Shown piece after piece: positions 7,866 through 15,913 of a stretch of 64,000 nt of DNA. The DNA is from Bradyrhizobium sp. SRL28 (GTDB lineage: Bacteria > Pseudomonadota > Alphaproteobacteria > Rhizobiales > Xanthobacteraceae): the NCBI RefSeq assembly GCF_018596315.1, contig NZ_JAHEAG010000018.1, positions 1 to 64,000 of the forward strand, written 5' to 3'. The position numbers were made by a program, and so were the translations under genes. The notes below the pieces were generated by a model. It did not search any database. It was given only the letters and a program-made list of their open reading frames with translations, and was not told the origin of the DNA. The first letter of the stretch is position 1; each line of letters begins with the position of its first letter.

Positions 7866-8542
7866 ACCCTCCCGTTCACCGGCAGCAGGGCGCCGGTGAC
7901 GGCGCTGGCCGCATCGCTGGCGAGGAACAGGATCACGTCGGCCAACTCCCTCGGCGTCACCCATTTTGCGAAGTCGGCTTTGGGCATGCTGGCGCGGTTG
8001 GCCGCGGTGTCGATGATCGACGGCAGCACGGCATTGACCGTGACCTTGCCCTTGAGTTCGGCAGCGAGCGCCTCGGTGAGGCGATGCACGCCGGCCTTGG
8101 AGGCCGCGTAGGCGCCCATGCCACTGCCTGCCTGCAGCGCGCCCATCGCGCCGATATTGACGATGCGGCCGGTGCCCGACGAGACGAGATGCGGGATCGC
8201 CGCGCGCGAGGCATTGAGCGCGGTCATGACGTTGAGCGCGTACATCCGTTGCCAGGTTTTGGGATCGCCGTCCGCCACCGTTTCGAAGGCGAAGCCGCCG
8301 GCAATGTTGATCAGCGCGTCGAGCTTGCCGAAATGCGACGCGGCGGCAGCGATCGCCTTGCCGGCCTGGGCCGCATCGGTCAGGTCGATGCCGCCGAGCT
8401 CGAACAGATCAGCCGTGGCCGGGGCCTGCGTCGGCGCGTGATCGACGCTTGCAATTTGGGCGCCCCGCGCAAGAGCCTCGTCCACCACCACCCGGCCGAG
8501 CGCACCCAGCGCGCCCGTCACGACAATGACTTTTCCGTCCAT
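7862..8542 (-). CDS. SDR-family NAD(P)-dependent oxidoreductase
   Basis: A 226-residue classical short-chain dehydrogenase. It starts MDGKVIVVTGALGALGRVVV (a TGxxxxLG variant of the Rossmann glycine motif), has NIAGG after strand 4, and the catalytic pair in YAASKAGVHRLTEAL; Ser is placed before it in the segment around RIVNIGAMG. I start at 8542, where GGAGG lies six nt upstream, instead of the in-frame start at 8557. The C-terminus ends AVTGALLPVNGRV, typical of FabG-like reductases. Substrate unknown. Convergent with GrlR-like paralog 1. Confidence 0.88.
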   Translation of the reverse strand: MDGKVIVVTGALGALGRVVVDEALARGAQIASVDHAPTQAPATADLFELGGIDLTDAAQAGKAIAAAASHFGKLDALINIAGGFAFETVADGDPKTWQRMYALNVMTALNASRAAIPHLVSSGTGRIVNIGAMGALQAGSGMGAYAASKAGVHRLTEALAAELKGKVTVNAVLPSIIDTAANRASMPKADFAKWVTPRELADVILFLASDAASAVTGALLPVNGRV

Positions 8543-8775
8543 TGAGGGCCTCCACATGCCGGGGAAAGGGAGCGCACTCTATCAGGAGTTTTTCACTGGC
8601 AATGAGGCGAATTTCTGCATGAGACGGTCGGTCTCGCGAGCCCAAATTGCCGCGGCTGCGTCTGTGCGGACTACGGAACGGGGCGGAATCGATAAAATTT
8701 GCCGGAGTTCTGTAAGCCGTTTGCAGACTCCGCTCGATAGAACCGGGATACCAACAAAAGGCAGGGGAATTCGTC

Positions 8776-8976
8776 ATGGGTTTGGTGGATCATGGTTTAC
8801 CGCTTGTTCAGCTTAAGGAGCAGCGGCGCGACCTGGTCGTAGCGTTGCAGAATCGCAGCGGTCCGGTCTCGAGCTGGGAATTGATGCAGATCGCGGCGAT
8901 CCAGCAGGCGATCTCGGCGTTCGAGGACGTCATCGCCGATCTCGATGCCGAACTGGAAATGGAAGCGGCGGCCTAA
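8776..8976 (+). CDS. small conserved helical protein, 66 aa
   Basis: A small protein preceded by AGGGGAATTCGTC at a good ribosome-site distance. The sequence is almost entirely helical: QLKEQRRDLVVALQNRSG, then WELMQIAAIQQAISAFEDVI and an acidic tail. It has no cysteine pairs, no membrane segment and no signal peptide. I do not recognise a family. The clean start, amphipathic heptad spacing of Leu/Ile and isolation between genes support a real gene, perhaps a coiled-coil adaptor; function unknown. Confidence 0.65.
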   Translation: MGLVDHGLPLVQLKEQRRDLVVALQNRSGPVSSWELMQIAAIQQAISAFEDVIADLDAELEMEAAA

Positions 8977-9043
8977 GCCAGCAACGTGCCGCGAGATCCG
9001 TGTGCAGCTTTACGGAGCAGGCGCCGGAGCGTAGGATCGAGCG

Positions 9044-9730
9044 GTGCGCTCCGCTCTGACATTGCCGGTCGTGCTCCTCGCATTGTACGCACTGCAAACG
9101 GTTGCGGTGCGGGCACAGGCCTGTGTCGCCGATCAAGGTGGCGACCTTGTCTGTGGTGCGGGCAATAGCGCGTCGCGCGTATTCGCCGACACCACTTCGC
9201 CATCCAAGAATTATGCATTCGCCTGGCGGACCGCGCAGGGCCTGCCGTCCGGCCGCGATGCTCCCAACGGCGTCGAAAACGTCCTGATCCGTGTGACCGA
9301 TGGCGCGGTGCTTGCCACGCTCGGCGGCACCCATTGGGAGACTGGCGAGATGCGGGCTAACCGCTCCGAATTGATGGCAGCGTGGTCGCCGGATAGCCGG
9401 GCCGTCGTCGAGGTCGCGAACAGCCGCTGGGACAGCGATTCCTTTGCGTATTACCGGATTGATGGAGCAACGGCGACCAAGCTCGATCTGCGCGCGCTGG
9501 TCGAGCCTGTCTTGACAGCCAGGCTGCCGCCGCGAAATCGCGAGGGCAATTCGTTCCGGGTGCATGAGGATCTGCCCGTGACACTTGATGCGCGGGGCCG
9601 CCTTCGTTTTACCGCGATGCTCTATGTGCCCAAGGGCGAAACCAGCAACGACTACGTGGTGCAGGTCAACGTCAGGGATCGAGGCGGCAAGCTGTCCGCG
9701 CAGGTCGTGTCGGTGCGGCGGGCAAATTAG
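9044..9730 (+). CDS. secreted hypothetical protein, 228 aa
   Basis: The protein begins with a clear signal peptide (about residues 1-24, MRSALTLPVVLLALYALQTVAV ending in RAQA). Mature part has an early Cys pair (ACVADQGGDLVCGAG), then a region rich in beta strands with WSPDSRAVVEVANSRWDSDSFAYY, reminiscent of beta-propeller blades of the WD40/TolB type, but too short for a full propeller. The start is GTG. It is probably periplasmic. The gene converges on the tyrosine phosphatase gene with 14 nt between stops. No named family recognised. Confidence 0.68.
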   Translation: MRSALTLPVVLLALYALQTVAVRAQACVADQGGDLVCGAGNSASRVFADTTSPSKNYAFAWRTAQGLPSGRDAPNGVENVLIRVTDGAVLATLGGTHWETGEMRANRSELMAAWSPDSRAVVEVANSRWDSDSFAYYRIDGATATKLDLRALVEPVLTARLPPRNREGNSFRVHEDLPVTLDARGRLRFTAMLYVPKGETSNDYVVQVNVRDRGGKLSAQVVSVRRAN

Positions 9731-9744
9731 GTACGCCTTGCAGA

Positions 9745-10491
9745 TCAGTCTTGCAGGTAACGCGCTTCGAGATGGGCGCGTTCGGCTTTGCCGAGGCCGA
9801 GGCCATCGCGAAGATAAGTTTCGAGATCGCCATAGTCGGTATCGATGGCCTCGAACGCGGCGGCAAGGAACGATGCCTGCACTGACCCCAGCACCTGCCT
9901 GATCTCGTCGGGCAGGTCGGTGCTGTGATTGGGATCCCTGCGGTAGAAACGGTTGGTCAGGAGATAGTCTTCCGAGATGATGTCGTCGGAAACGCCGAGC
10001 GTATGCAGGATCAGCGCGCAGGCAAAACCGGTGCGGTCCTTGCCGGCGGTGCAATGGATCACCAGCGGCGCGCGATCTTCCAGGAGATGCGCAAACAGCG
10101 TGCGGAAATGCTGCGTGTTGTTCTGAACATAGCCGCTGTAGGAATCGCGCATCACGTCGACGGCGTGGTCCGTCGATAGCGGCGTGCCGGCGGCCGCGAT
10201 GGCGCGCAGCGCCGCGACAACAGTGGGTTCGACCGGCAGCGAATGAACGGTGATTTCAGGCATGCCGCACAAGGCGGCGGCGCGTTCCTCGGTGCCGCGA
10301 AAGTCGAACGCGCTGCGGACGCCCAGCTCCCGCAGGACGGAGACATCGTCATCGGTGAGATGGCCGAGATGGTTGGAGCGGAAGATCTGCCGCCAGCGCA
10401 CGGTCCGGCCGTCGCTTGTCGGGTAGCCGCCGAGATCGCGGAAATTGCTAGCGCCGGAGAGCTTGAGATGGCGGGTGGGAGAGGTGGACAT
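9745..10491 (-). CDS. tyrosine-protein phosphatase (Y_phosphatase3/LipA-like)
   Basis: A 248-residue single-domain phosphatase. It contains NFRDLGGYPTSDGRTVRW near the N-terminus, DFRGTEERAA and the catalytic P-loop HCTAGKDRTGFA (the Cx5R signature with Cys nucleophile and Arg). This arrangement is that of the atypical dual-specificity/lipid phosphatases such as Listeria LipA and Mycobacterium MptpB. No signal peptide, so cytoplasmic or exported by another route. Substrate could be phosphotyrosine proteins or phosphoinositides; not decidable here. Divergent from the MliC-like gene. Confidence 0.9.
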   Translation of the reverse strand: MSTSPTRHLKLSGASNFRDLGGYPTSDGRTVRWRQIFRSNHLGHLTDDDVSVLRELGVRSAFDFRGTEERAAALCGMPEITVHSLPVEPTVVAALRAIAAAGTPLSTDHAVDVMRDSYSGYVQNNTQHFRTLFAHLLEDRAPLVIHCTAGKDRTGFACALILHTLGVSDDIISEDYLLTNRFYRRDPNHSTDLPDEIRQVLGSVQASFLAAAFEAIDTDYGDLETYLRDGLGLGKAERAHLEARYLQD

Positions 10492-10583
10492 TGGCTGGTT
10501 CGGACGATCTCGAGCGGCGGACGGGGGAGGGGCATGTTGTCCGCTCCCGTCTCGTCTATACTGAACCCAGCAGGGGGCGAAAC

Positions 10584-10901
10584 ATGAATTGTCGCAGAAA
10601 CACGATTTTTGGCGCGGCGCTATGCGTGGCGGCGATTGTAGCCGTACCGTCGGCCGCGTTCGCGCAGTCGACTTTCCGGAACTATCGCTGCGCGGATGGC
10701 GCGCAATTCATGGTCGGGTTTTTCCAGTACGACAAGCGCGCCCATCTGCAGCTCGACGGCAAGGCCATCACACTGCCCAAGCGGGTGGCGCTGTCGGGAT
10801 CGCGTTATCAGGGGAAGGGCGTCACCTTGCGGATCACCAAGGCCGGGGTCACGACGCTCAAGCATGCCAAGCGGCCGGTCACCACATGCGAGCAGACATG
10901 A
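10584..10901 (+). CDS. MliC-family lysozyme inhibitor-like secreted protein
   Basis: A 105-residue exported protein: signal peptide residues 1-28 ending AFAQ, then a small beta-barrel domain. Hallmarks of the MliC/PliC family are present: YRCADGAQF at the start of the domain, HLQLDGKAITLPKRVALSGSRY in the middle and the closing Cys in TTCEQT, so the two cysteines can form the usual disulfide. The family inhibits host or competitor C-type lysozyme in the periplasm. I chose the ATG at 10584 over an earlier in-frame codon at 10491, because AGGGGG precedes it and the signal peptide begins there. Followed at once by a strong terminator. Confidence 0.78.
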   Translation: MNCRRNTIFGAALCVAAIVAVPSAAFAQSTFRNYRCADGAQFMVGFFQYDKRAHLQLDGKAITLPKRVALSGSRYQGKGVTLRITKAGVTTLKHAKRPVTTCEQT

Positions 10902-10936
10902 AAAAGGGCCGAAACGATATCGTTTCGACCCTTTTC
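10901..10936 (+). terminator. intrinsic terminator after MliC-like gene
   Basis: The stem AAAAGGG-CGAAACGAT pairs with ATCGTTTCG-CCCTTTT with one bulged position on each side, ending in TTTTC. It starts one base after the stop codon and may serve both strands. Confidence 0.8.
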
Positions 10937-10993
10937 AGTTCACCGTCCGCGCCCCATTGAGCGGGCGCGTCCCTGCTAAACACCTCCCGGACA

Positions 10994-11191
10994 TCAGTGG
11001 TCACGCCCGTTCTTTTCGTCCTCGATGGCGGCTGCGTGGTACCAGCTGTCGCAGCAAGCCGCGAGGTTGGCCGGCGGGGCGGCAAACTCGGTCTTGGCCT
11101 CGCCATAGCGACGTCCCCCGAGAGCCGCGCGGCCCCCGGTCGGGAATTGGTAGATCCTTGCGGACCCCTGATTTACACCTGTATTCATCAT
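10994..11191 (-). CDS. DUF2735 small protein
   Basis: A 65-residue protein with the two blocks that define DUF2735 in rhizobia: SARIYQFPTGGRAALGG near the N-terminus and CCDSWYHAAAIEDEK at the C-terminus. The ATG at 11191 is preceded by AAGGAG at 8 nt; the frame is open to 11227 but without a ribosome site. DUF2735 genes commonly lie next to glnII in Hyphomicrobiales, and here the gene is divergent from glnII across a 571-bp intergenic region. Its function is unknown; nitrogen-regulated co-expression is plausible inference. Confidence 0.8.
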   Translation of the reverse strand: MMNTGVNQGSARIYQFPTGGRAALGGRRYGEAKTEFAAPPANLAACCDSWYHAAAIEDEKNGRDH

Positions 11192-11621
11192 GTCAGTCTC
11201 TCCTTGCGCCGAAGCAACAGCCTCCATGGTGCGCCCGACTCGTTCTCTAGTGGTTACATAAGTCGATATTGTCGGTGCTCCGAGCGGGAGGAAGGTGACT
11301 AAGAGAGCGCCACTTTCTGTCTAATTCGTAGGCATTCTGGGCATTGCTTCCTGCAAGGCAGCGGGCGGATGACCAACGCATGAGCCGGCGCTATGGTTGC
11401 CTGGCTAGGTCGGTGTCCCCCACGGATGCCTCGAAGGGGTGCCGCAGCTTTAATCGCAGAGCGGCCTGGAAGCGAAAATGCTGGAGAAATGGGCTGGATT
11501 CGGACAGCAAACCTGCCGCTGCGTCGCCCGATTTGTGGGCCTGCCGCGCTTCTATGTCGCAGCTTTTATTTTAGCCTGCGGCCAAGCCGCCCTGTGGATA
11601 GCCTCTCCCGCAGTGCAGCGA
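11192..11621. other. long intergenic region between DUF2735 and glnII
   Basis: About 430 bp upstream of the sigma-54 promoter. Two short overlapping open frames lie inside it (11344-11574 and 11393-11641), but they lack ribosome sites and the second one ends on the promoter itself, so I do not call them genes. I could not make out convincing NtrC sites (TGCACC-N5-GGTGCA type), though this is where they would be expected. Confidence 0.4.
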
Positions 11622-11639
11622 TTGGCACGTTAAATGCTT
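11622..11639 (+). promoter_or_regulatory. sigma-54 (RpoN) promoter of glnII
   Basis: TTGGCACGTTAAATGCTT matches the -24/-12 consensus TTGGCACG-N4-TTGC: the invariant GG and GC are present with exactly 10 nt between them. Transcription would begin near 11649, giving a leader of about 114 nt. Bradyrhizobium glnII is known to be transcribed by RpoN under NtrC control, which fits. Confidence 0.85.
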
Positions 11640-11762
11640 AGTAAGACGTGGCCTGACGTGGCCGGGTACACGTATGCGGAGACTTCCAGGGGGCTGGGCG
11701 TCAAAATCCAGATTTCAAGGCTTCGGTCTTCCGCATTCCACTAGCAACTCAAGAGAGGCTCA

Positions 11763-12800
11763 ATGACCAAGTACAAGCTCGAGTATATTTGGCTCGACGG
11801 CTATACGCCGACGCCGAATCTGCGCGGCAAAACGCAGATCAAGGAATTCGACAAGTTCCCGACGCTGGAACAGCTTCCGCTGTGGGGCTTTGACGGCTCG
11901 TCGACCATGCAGGCCGAAGGCCACAGCTCCGATTGCGTGCTGAAGCCGGTCGCCGTCTATCCGGATGCCGCGCGGGAAAACGGCGCGCTGGTGATGTGCG
12001 AAGTCATGATGCCCGATGGCAAGACCCCGCACGCCTCGAACAAGCGCGCGACGATCCTCGACGATGAAGGCGCCTGGTTCGGCTTCGAGCAGGAATACTT
12101 CTTCTACAAGGACGGCCGTCCGCTCGGCTTTCCGTCCGATGGCTATCCGGCGCCGCAGGGCCCGTACTACACCGGCGTCGGTTATTCGAACGTCGGTAGC
12201 GTCGCGCGCAAGATCGTGGAAGAGCACCTCAACCTCTGCCTCGCCGCCGGCATCAACCACGAAGGCATCAACGCCGAAGTGGCGAAAGGCCAGTGGGAAT
12301 TCCAGATTTTCGGCAAGGGCTCCAAGAAGGCCGCTGACGAAATGTGGATGGCGCGCTACCTGATGCTGCGTCTCACCGAATCTTACGGCATCGACATCGA
12401 ATTCCACTGCAAGCCGCTCGGCGACACCGACTGGAACGGCTCCGGCATGCACGCCAACTTCTCGACCAAGTTCATGCGTGAAGTCGGCGGCAAGGAGTAT
12501 TTCGAGAAGCTGATGGCGGCCTTTGACAAGAATCTCATGGACCACATTGCTGTCTACGGGCCGGATAACGACAAGCGCCTGACCGGCAAGCACGAGACCG
12601 CCCCCTGGAACAAGTTCAGCTACGGCATTGCCGACCGCGGCGCCTCGATCCGCGTTCCGCACTCCTTCGCCAACAACGGATACAAGGGCTATCTGGAAGA
12701 CCGCCGCCCGAACTCGCAGGGCGACCCATACCAGATCGCTTCCCAGATCCTGAAGACCATCGCGGAAGTTCCGACCGGCGCCAAGGCGGCCGCGGCCTAA
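11763..12800 (+). CDS. glnII: glutamine synthetase type II
   Basis: A 345-residue eukaryotic-type GSII, the usual length (type I enzymes are about 470). The beta-grasp domain starts MTKYKLEYIWLDGYTPTPNLRGKT; the catalytic domain shows LPLWGFDGSSTMQAEGHSSD, WFGFEQEYFFYKDGRPLGFP, GINHEGINAEVAKGQWEFQI (metal-binding Glu and Gln) and GSGMHANFSTKFMRE. Catalyses ATP-dependent glutamate plus ammonium to glutamine in the cytoplasm, as an octamer or decamer. AGAGAGG precedes the start. Transcribed from a sigma-54 promoter 140 nt upstream, so it should respond to nitrogen limitation; a hairpin terminator follows. Confidence 0.97.
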   Translation: MTKYKLEYIWLDGYTPTPNLRGKTQIKEFDKFPTLEQLPLWGFDGSSTMQAEGHSSDCVLKPVAVYPDAARENGALVMCEVMMPDGKTPHASNKRATILDDEGAWFGFEQEYFFYKDGRPLGFPSDGYPAPQGPYYTGVGYSNVGSVARKIVEEHLNLCLAAGINHEGINAEVAKGQWEFQIFGKGSKKAADEMWMARYLMLRLTESYGIDIEFHCKPLGDTDWNGSGMHANFSTKFMREVGGKEYFEKLMAAFDKNLMDHIAVYGPDNDKRLTGKHETAPWNKFSYGIADRGASIRVPHSFANNGYKGYLEDRRPNSQGDPYQIASQILKTIAEVPTGAKAAAA

Positions 12801-12844
12801 AGGGACCTACGATATGACCCGGGACGCCCCGGGGCAGCTAAGCT

Positions 12845-12876
12845 GATCCGCCAAGGCGAAACCGCCTTGGCGGATC
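12845..12876 (+). terminator. intrinsic terminator after glnII
   Basis: A perfect 14-bp stem (GATCCGCCAAGGCG, loop AAAC) followed by ATTGCGTTTTG, 44 nt after the glnII stop. Confidence 0.8.
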
Positions 12877-12995
12877 ATTGCGTTTTGATGACACGGCGTC
12901 TTGATGCGTTTGATTCAAATACGCCAGTTCAAGGCCGTTCCCCTGCGTTATGAAGCGCGCTAGACAACGGCCTTGGGCTTGCCGGGGACGCGGCA

Positions 12996-13700
12996 TTGTT
13001 TGAGGGATTTTACAAAGTCAGGTTTCAGCTTGGCGCAGCGGTCGGCCGCAGCGTGATGTATGCGCGCGACGGCAGGATGCTGGGCGGCAATTCGGCCTTT
13101 GCCCATATCGGCACGTACGAAAAGCGGGACGACGGCGTCGACATCGTGATCCAGACCGTCCGCCATAACCCGGACCCGAGCTACCGCGCGATGGCCGGCA
13201 CCGACGATGCCACCCTGCTGGCGAAGGGCAGGGCTGACGGAGACCTCTACCGTTTTGAAGGGGGCTTGAAGGAACTGCCCGGCGTGGCGTTCCACTCGGT
13301 GATGACGCCGATCGAGCAGGACGCCGTGCCGATCGCCGGTGGTGTCGGCGAAGGGGGCGTCGTCAATGGCCTCTATTCCATTCACATCCGCATGCTTGAC
13401 GGTGTCGAGGGCGGCCTGACCGGCGTGATGTTGCTCAATGACGGCCGTATCCTGGGCGGCGACGCCTCGTTCTATTATCTCGGTACCTACACCTCGGAGA
13501 AGGGCCGCTGGAAGGGCCAGATCCTGAATCAGGAACACACGCCGGCCATGGGGGAGAACCCCATCTTCGGCGGCCATGAAGTCGGCATCGGCTTTTCCGG
13601 TACCTGCGACGAGGAGGGCGCGATGCTTGAGGCGACCGCGCTCGCCGGCAAGCGCAGCCTTCGCATGACCGCGGTGCTCAAGCTGATGCGCCGGGTGTAG
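12996..13700 (+). CDS. GrlR-like two-domain protein, paralog 2
   Basis: A 234-residue homolog of the proteins at 7152 and 15209. First half residues 3-110 (EGFYKVRFQLGAAVGRSVMY, GGNSAFAHIGTY); second half from about 122 (NGLYSIHIRMLDGVEGG, LGGDASFYYLGTY, GHEVGIGFSGTCDE, ALAGKRSLRMTAVLKLMRR). The start is TTG at 12996; GGGGA lies 10-14 nt before it and the family alignment begins exactly there. It lies five nt upstream of the ModA-like gene, so the two are very likely one operon. Cytoplasmic, no signal. Closest to paralog 3 in the second half. Confidence 0.78.
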   Translation: MFEGFYKVRFQLGAAVGRSVMYARDGRMLGGNSAFAHIGTYEKRDDGVDIVIQTVRHNPDPSYRAMAGTDDATLLAKGRADGDLYRFEGGLKELPGVAFHSVMTPIEQDAVPIAGGVGEGGVVNGLYSIHIRMLDGVEGGLTGVMLLNDGRILGGDASFYYLGTYTSEKGRWKGQILNQEHTPAMGENPIFGGHEVGIGFSGTCDEEGAMLEATALAGKRSLRMTAVLKLMRRV

Positions 13701-13705
13701 CTGTC

Positions 13706-14392
13706 ATGAGCGACGCCATTCGCGTGCTCTCGACGCTGGCGTTGAAGGGCGCCGTGCACAGCTTGGCGGGCCGGTATCAAACGGCCGGTGGCGCGCGTAT
13801 CGATGCCGATTTCGCTCCGACATTGGCGCTGCTGGAGCGGTTGCGCGTCGGTGAGGCCGCCGACATTGTGATCCTGACCCGCGAGGGGCTCAACGAAGTC
13901 GCACGCGAGGGGCGGGTGGCGGCGGAAAGTTGCGTGGATCTCGCGCGCTCATGGGTCGGCATCGCTGTGAAAGCCGGCGCGGCCCATCCGGATATATCAA
14001 CCGAGGCTGCGCTGCGCGCGGCGTTGCTCGGCGCGCGCTCGGTGGCCTATTCGCGGCTCGGCGCCATCGGCATTCTGTTCGCAAAGCTGATCGAGCGGCT
14101 CGGCATTGCCTCCGAGATCAATGCAAAGGCGCAGATCATCCCGCAGGGCTTTACCGCCGAGCGGCTCGTCACCGGCGAGGCCGATCTCGCGGTTCAGCAG
14201 ATCAGCGAGTTGAAGCAGGTCGGCGGCATCGAGGTCGTAGATCCCATTCCGCGCCAACTGCAGACGCCTGCCGTGTTTTCCGCAGGACGAATGGCGGCGA
14301 CGAACAGGCCTGCCGAGGCAGACCGGTTGCTGCGGTTTCTCGCTTCGCCAGAGGCCGCACCGGCGCTGCGCGCGAGCGGGCTGGAGCCTTGA
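13706..14392 (+). CDS. ModA-like substrate-binding-domain protein without signal peptide
   Basis: A 228-residue protein with the periplasmic-binding fold of the molybdate-binding ModA family: IRVLSTLALKGAVHSLAGRYQ at the N-terminus, then GEAADIVILTREGLNEVAREG, the lobe-crossing VAYSRLGAIGILFAKLIERLGI and a C-terminal RPAEADRLLRFLASPEAAPALRASGLEP. Unlike ModA it has no signal peptide; the domain starts at residue 4. It starts 5 nt after GrlR-like paralog 2, suggesting translation from the same message. It may be a cytoplasmic ligand sensor or a solute-binding relic; no ModB/ModC nearby. Confidence 0.72.
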   Translation: MSDAIRVLSTLALKGAVHSLAGRYQTAGGARIDADFAPTLALLERLRVGEAADIVILTREGLNEVAREGRVAAESCVDLARSWVGIAVKAGAAHPDISTEAALRAALLGARSVAYSRLGAIGILFAKLIERLGIASEINAKAQIIPQGFTAERLVTGEADLAVQQISELKQVGGIEVVDPIPRQLQTPAVFSAGRMAATNRPAEADRLLRFLASPEAAPALRASGLEP

Positions 14393-14395
14393 ATT

Positions 14396-14851
14396 TCACT
14401 CTCTGATCAAGACGACGCCGGCGATCAGGAGAGCGGCGCCCGCCAGCCGCGCGGCGCTGATCGGATGCGGCGTCAAGCCGAATGCGCCGAAATGATCGAG
14501 CGTCACCGCGGCGAGCACCTGGCCGGCAATCACCAGCGCGAACAGCGTCGCCGCGCCGATGGAAGGCAGCAGGAGGATCGCCAGCAGGATGAAGGCGGCG
14601 CCGAACACGCCGCCGGACCACGCATACCACGGCACATCGGCCATTGTTTTCCAGGAAGGCACCCGCTCGCCGAGCGCGATCACCACAACGATCATGGTGA
14701 TGAGGCCGCCGGCATAGCTGATCAGCCCTGCCCATGCCGGCGAACCCAAAGCCGTGCGCAGGCTGCCATTGAGCACCTGTTGCGTGGTGACGCTGATCCC
14801 GCCGCCGAGCGCGAGGACATAGAGGAAGAAATGTTGCACCAAGGCCTCCAT
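14396..14851 (-). CDS. DMT-superfamily transporter, YdcZ (DUF606) family
   Basis: A 151-residue inner-membrane protein with about five hydrophobic segments (for example FFLYVLALGGGISVTTQQVL, LISYAGGLITMIVVVIALGE, AAFILLAILLLPSIGAATLFALVIAG, LAGAALLIAGVVLI). Length and the VTTQQVLNGSLR motif after helix 1 fit the YdcZ half-size drug/metabolite transporters, which work as dimers. Convergent with the ModA-like gene with 3 nt between stops. Substrate unknown. Confidence 0.82.
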   Translation of the reverse strand: MEALVQHFFLYVLALGGGISVTTQQVLNGSLRTALGSPAWAGLISYAGGLITMIVVVIALGERVPSWKTMADVPWYAWSGGVFGAAFILLAILLLPSIGAATLFALVIAGQVLAAVTLDHFGAFGLTPHPISAARLAGAALLIAGVVLIRE

Positions 14852-14976
14852 TCATGCCGCGCCGGCAAGCGATCCGGCATTGCAGGCCTCAAGACAACGC
14901 GAATGGCCGGCCCGGAACAAGAGGCCCCACGGCGCAATTGTTGCGGACGGGGGCTCGCCAACAAGCGGTGCTTTCC

Positions 14977-15126
14977 ATGATCCGAAAACTGCAATCGGGC
15001 GAATACCGGCTCTATTCCCGCAAGATCAACCCGAAAACGGGCAAACGCCGTAACCTTGGAACCTTCAAATCCCGCGCGGCAGCGGAAAAGCACGAGCGCG
15101 CCGTGCAGTATTTCAAACGGCACTGA
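14977..15126 (+). CDS. small basic conserved protein, 49 aa
   Basis: A 49-residue very basic protein, MIRKLQSGEYRLYSRKINPK and onwards, with TGKRRNLGTFKSRAAAEKHERAVQYF. The pattern (short antiparallel strands followed by one amphipathic helix) is like that of the AP2/integrase-type DNA-binding minidomain and is repeatedly seen as a stand-alone small protein in Bradyrhizobium. It lies 82 nt upstream of GrlR-like paralog 3 on the same strand. DNA or RNA binding is inference from charge. Too short to appear as a separate frame in most gene callers. Confidence 0.65.
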   Translation: MIRKLQSGEYRLYSRKINPKTGKRRNLGTFKSRAAAEKHERAVQYFKRH

Positions 15127-15208
15127 ACCCGCCCTAAAACGCGGCTGGTTCCGGGCTCGCGGCGGTGCTAAGCCCCGCCGGACGGATTCAACAAGCGGGA
15201 CACCTTCG

Positions 15209-15913
15209 TTGCTGAACGGGCTCTACAAGGTCGAGTATGGCGTGAACGACGCGTTCGGCCGCAGCATCATGTGCATGCACAACGGTAAAATGCTGGGTGG
15301 AAACTCCGCCTTCGCCCATCTCGGCACCTATCAGGAGAGTGGCGGTGAAATTCTCGGTGAGGTCATCACCCAGCGCCACAATGACGACCCCTACTACAAG
15401 CCGCTGATGGACACCGACATCGCCGCCATCAGCGTGCGGGGCAAGCTGCAAGGCAACAGGATTCGTTTTGAAGGCAGCGCCGCGCCGCGGCCGGGCGCGC
15501 TGTTCTGGGCCGAGCTGACACGGCTCGACGACGAGGGATTGCCGCCGGTCGGTACCGTCGGGCAGGGCGGCATCGTCAACGGACTCTATTCCCACCAGCT
15601 TCGAGCGCTCGACGGTGTCAAGGCCGGGTTGTCGGGTGTCATGCTGCTGCTGGACGGGCGCATCCTCGGCGGCGACGCTTTCTTCTATTACCTCGGCGCC
15701 TATTCCTCGGCCAACGGCCGCTGGAAGGGCGAGATCCTCAACCAGGAGCACACGCCGGCTAAGGGCGAAAACCCCGTGTTCGGCGGTCATGAGGTCGGCA
15801 TCGGCTTTACCGGCACCTGCGACGAGGCGGGTGCTGAACTCGAAGCCATTGCGCTGGCGGGCAAGCGCAGTCTGCGGCTGGCCGCCACGCTGAAACTGAT
15901 GCGGCCGGCCTAG
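15209..15913 (+). CDS. GrlR-like two-domain protein, paralog 3
   Basis: A 234-residue homolog of the proteins at 7152 and 12996. First half residues 2-112 (LNGLYKVEYGVNDAFGRSIM, GGNSAFAHLGTY, TQRHNDDPYY); second half from about 124 (NGLYSHQLRALDGVKAG, LGGDAFFYYLGAYSSANGRW, NQEHTPAKGENPVFGGHEVG, ALAGKRSLRLAATLKLMRP). The frame is open to 15056, but the upstream 51 residues are low-complexity and overlap the small basic gene; TTG at 15209 aligns with the starts of the other two paralogs. Cytoplasmic. The 3' end overlaps the converging small membrane protein gene by 4 nt. Confidence 0.77.
   Translation: MLNGLYKVEYGVNDAFGRSIMCMHNGKMLGGNSAFAHLGTYQESGGEILGEVITQRHNDDPYYKPLMDTDIAAISVRGKLQGNRIRFEGSAAPRPGALFWAELTRLDDEGLPPVGTVGQGGIVNGLYSHQLRALDGVKAGLSGVMLLLDGRILGGDAFFYYLGAYSSANGRWKGEILNQEHTPAKGENPVFGGHEVGIGFTGTCDEAGAELEAIALAGKRSLRLAATLKLMRPA

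Noticed and set aside
8930..10054. 374-residue minus-strand open frame
   Set aside because: Arg/His-rich composition typical of the shadow of GC-rich genes; it overlaps the secreted protein and the phosphatase genes.
11344..11641. two short open frames before glnII
   Set aside because: No ribosome sites; the second ends on the sigma-54 promoter.
7152..15913. type III secretion regulation by the GrlR-like proteins
   Set aside because: No secretion or LEE-like genes in the window; fold similarity alone does not support the role.
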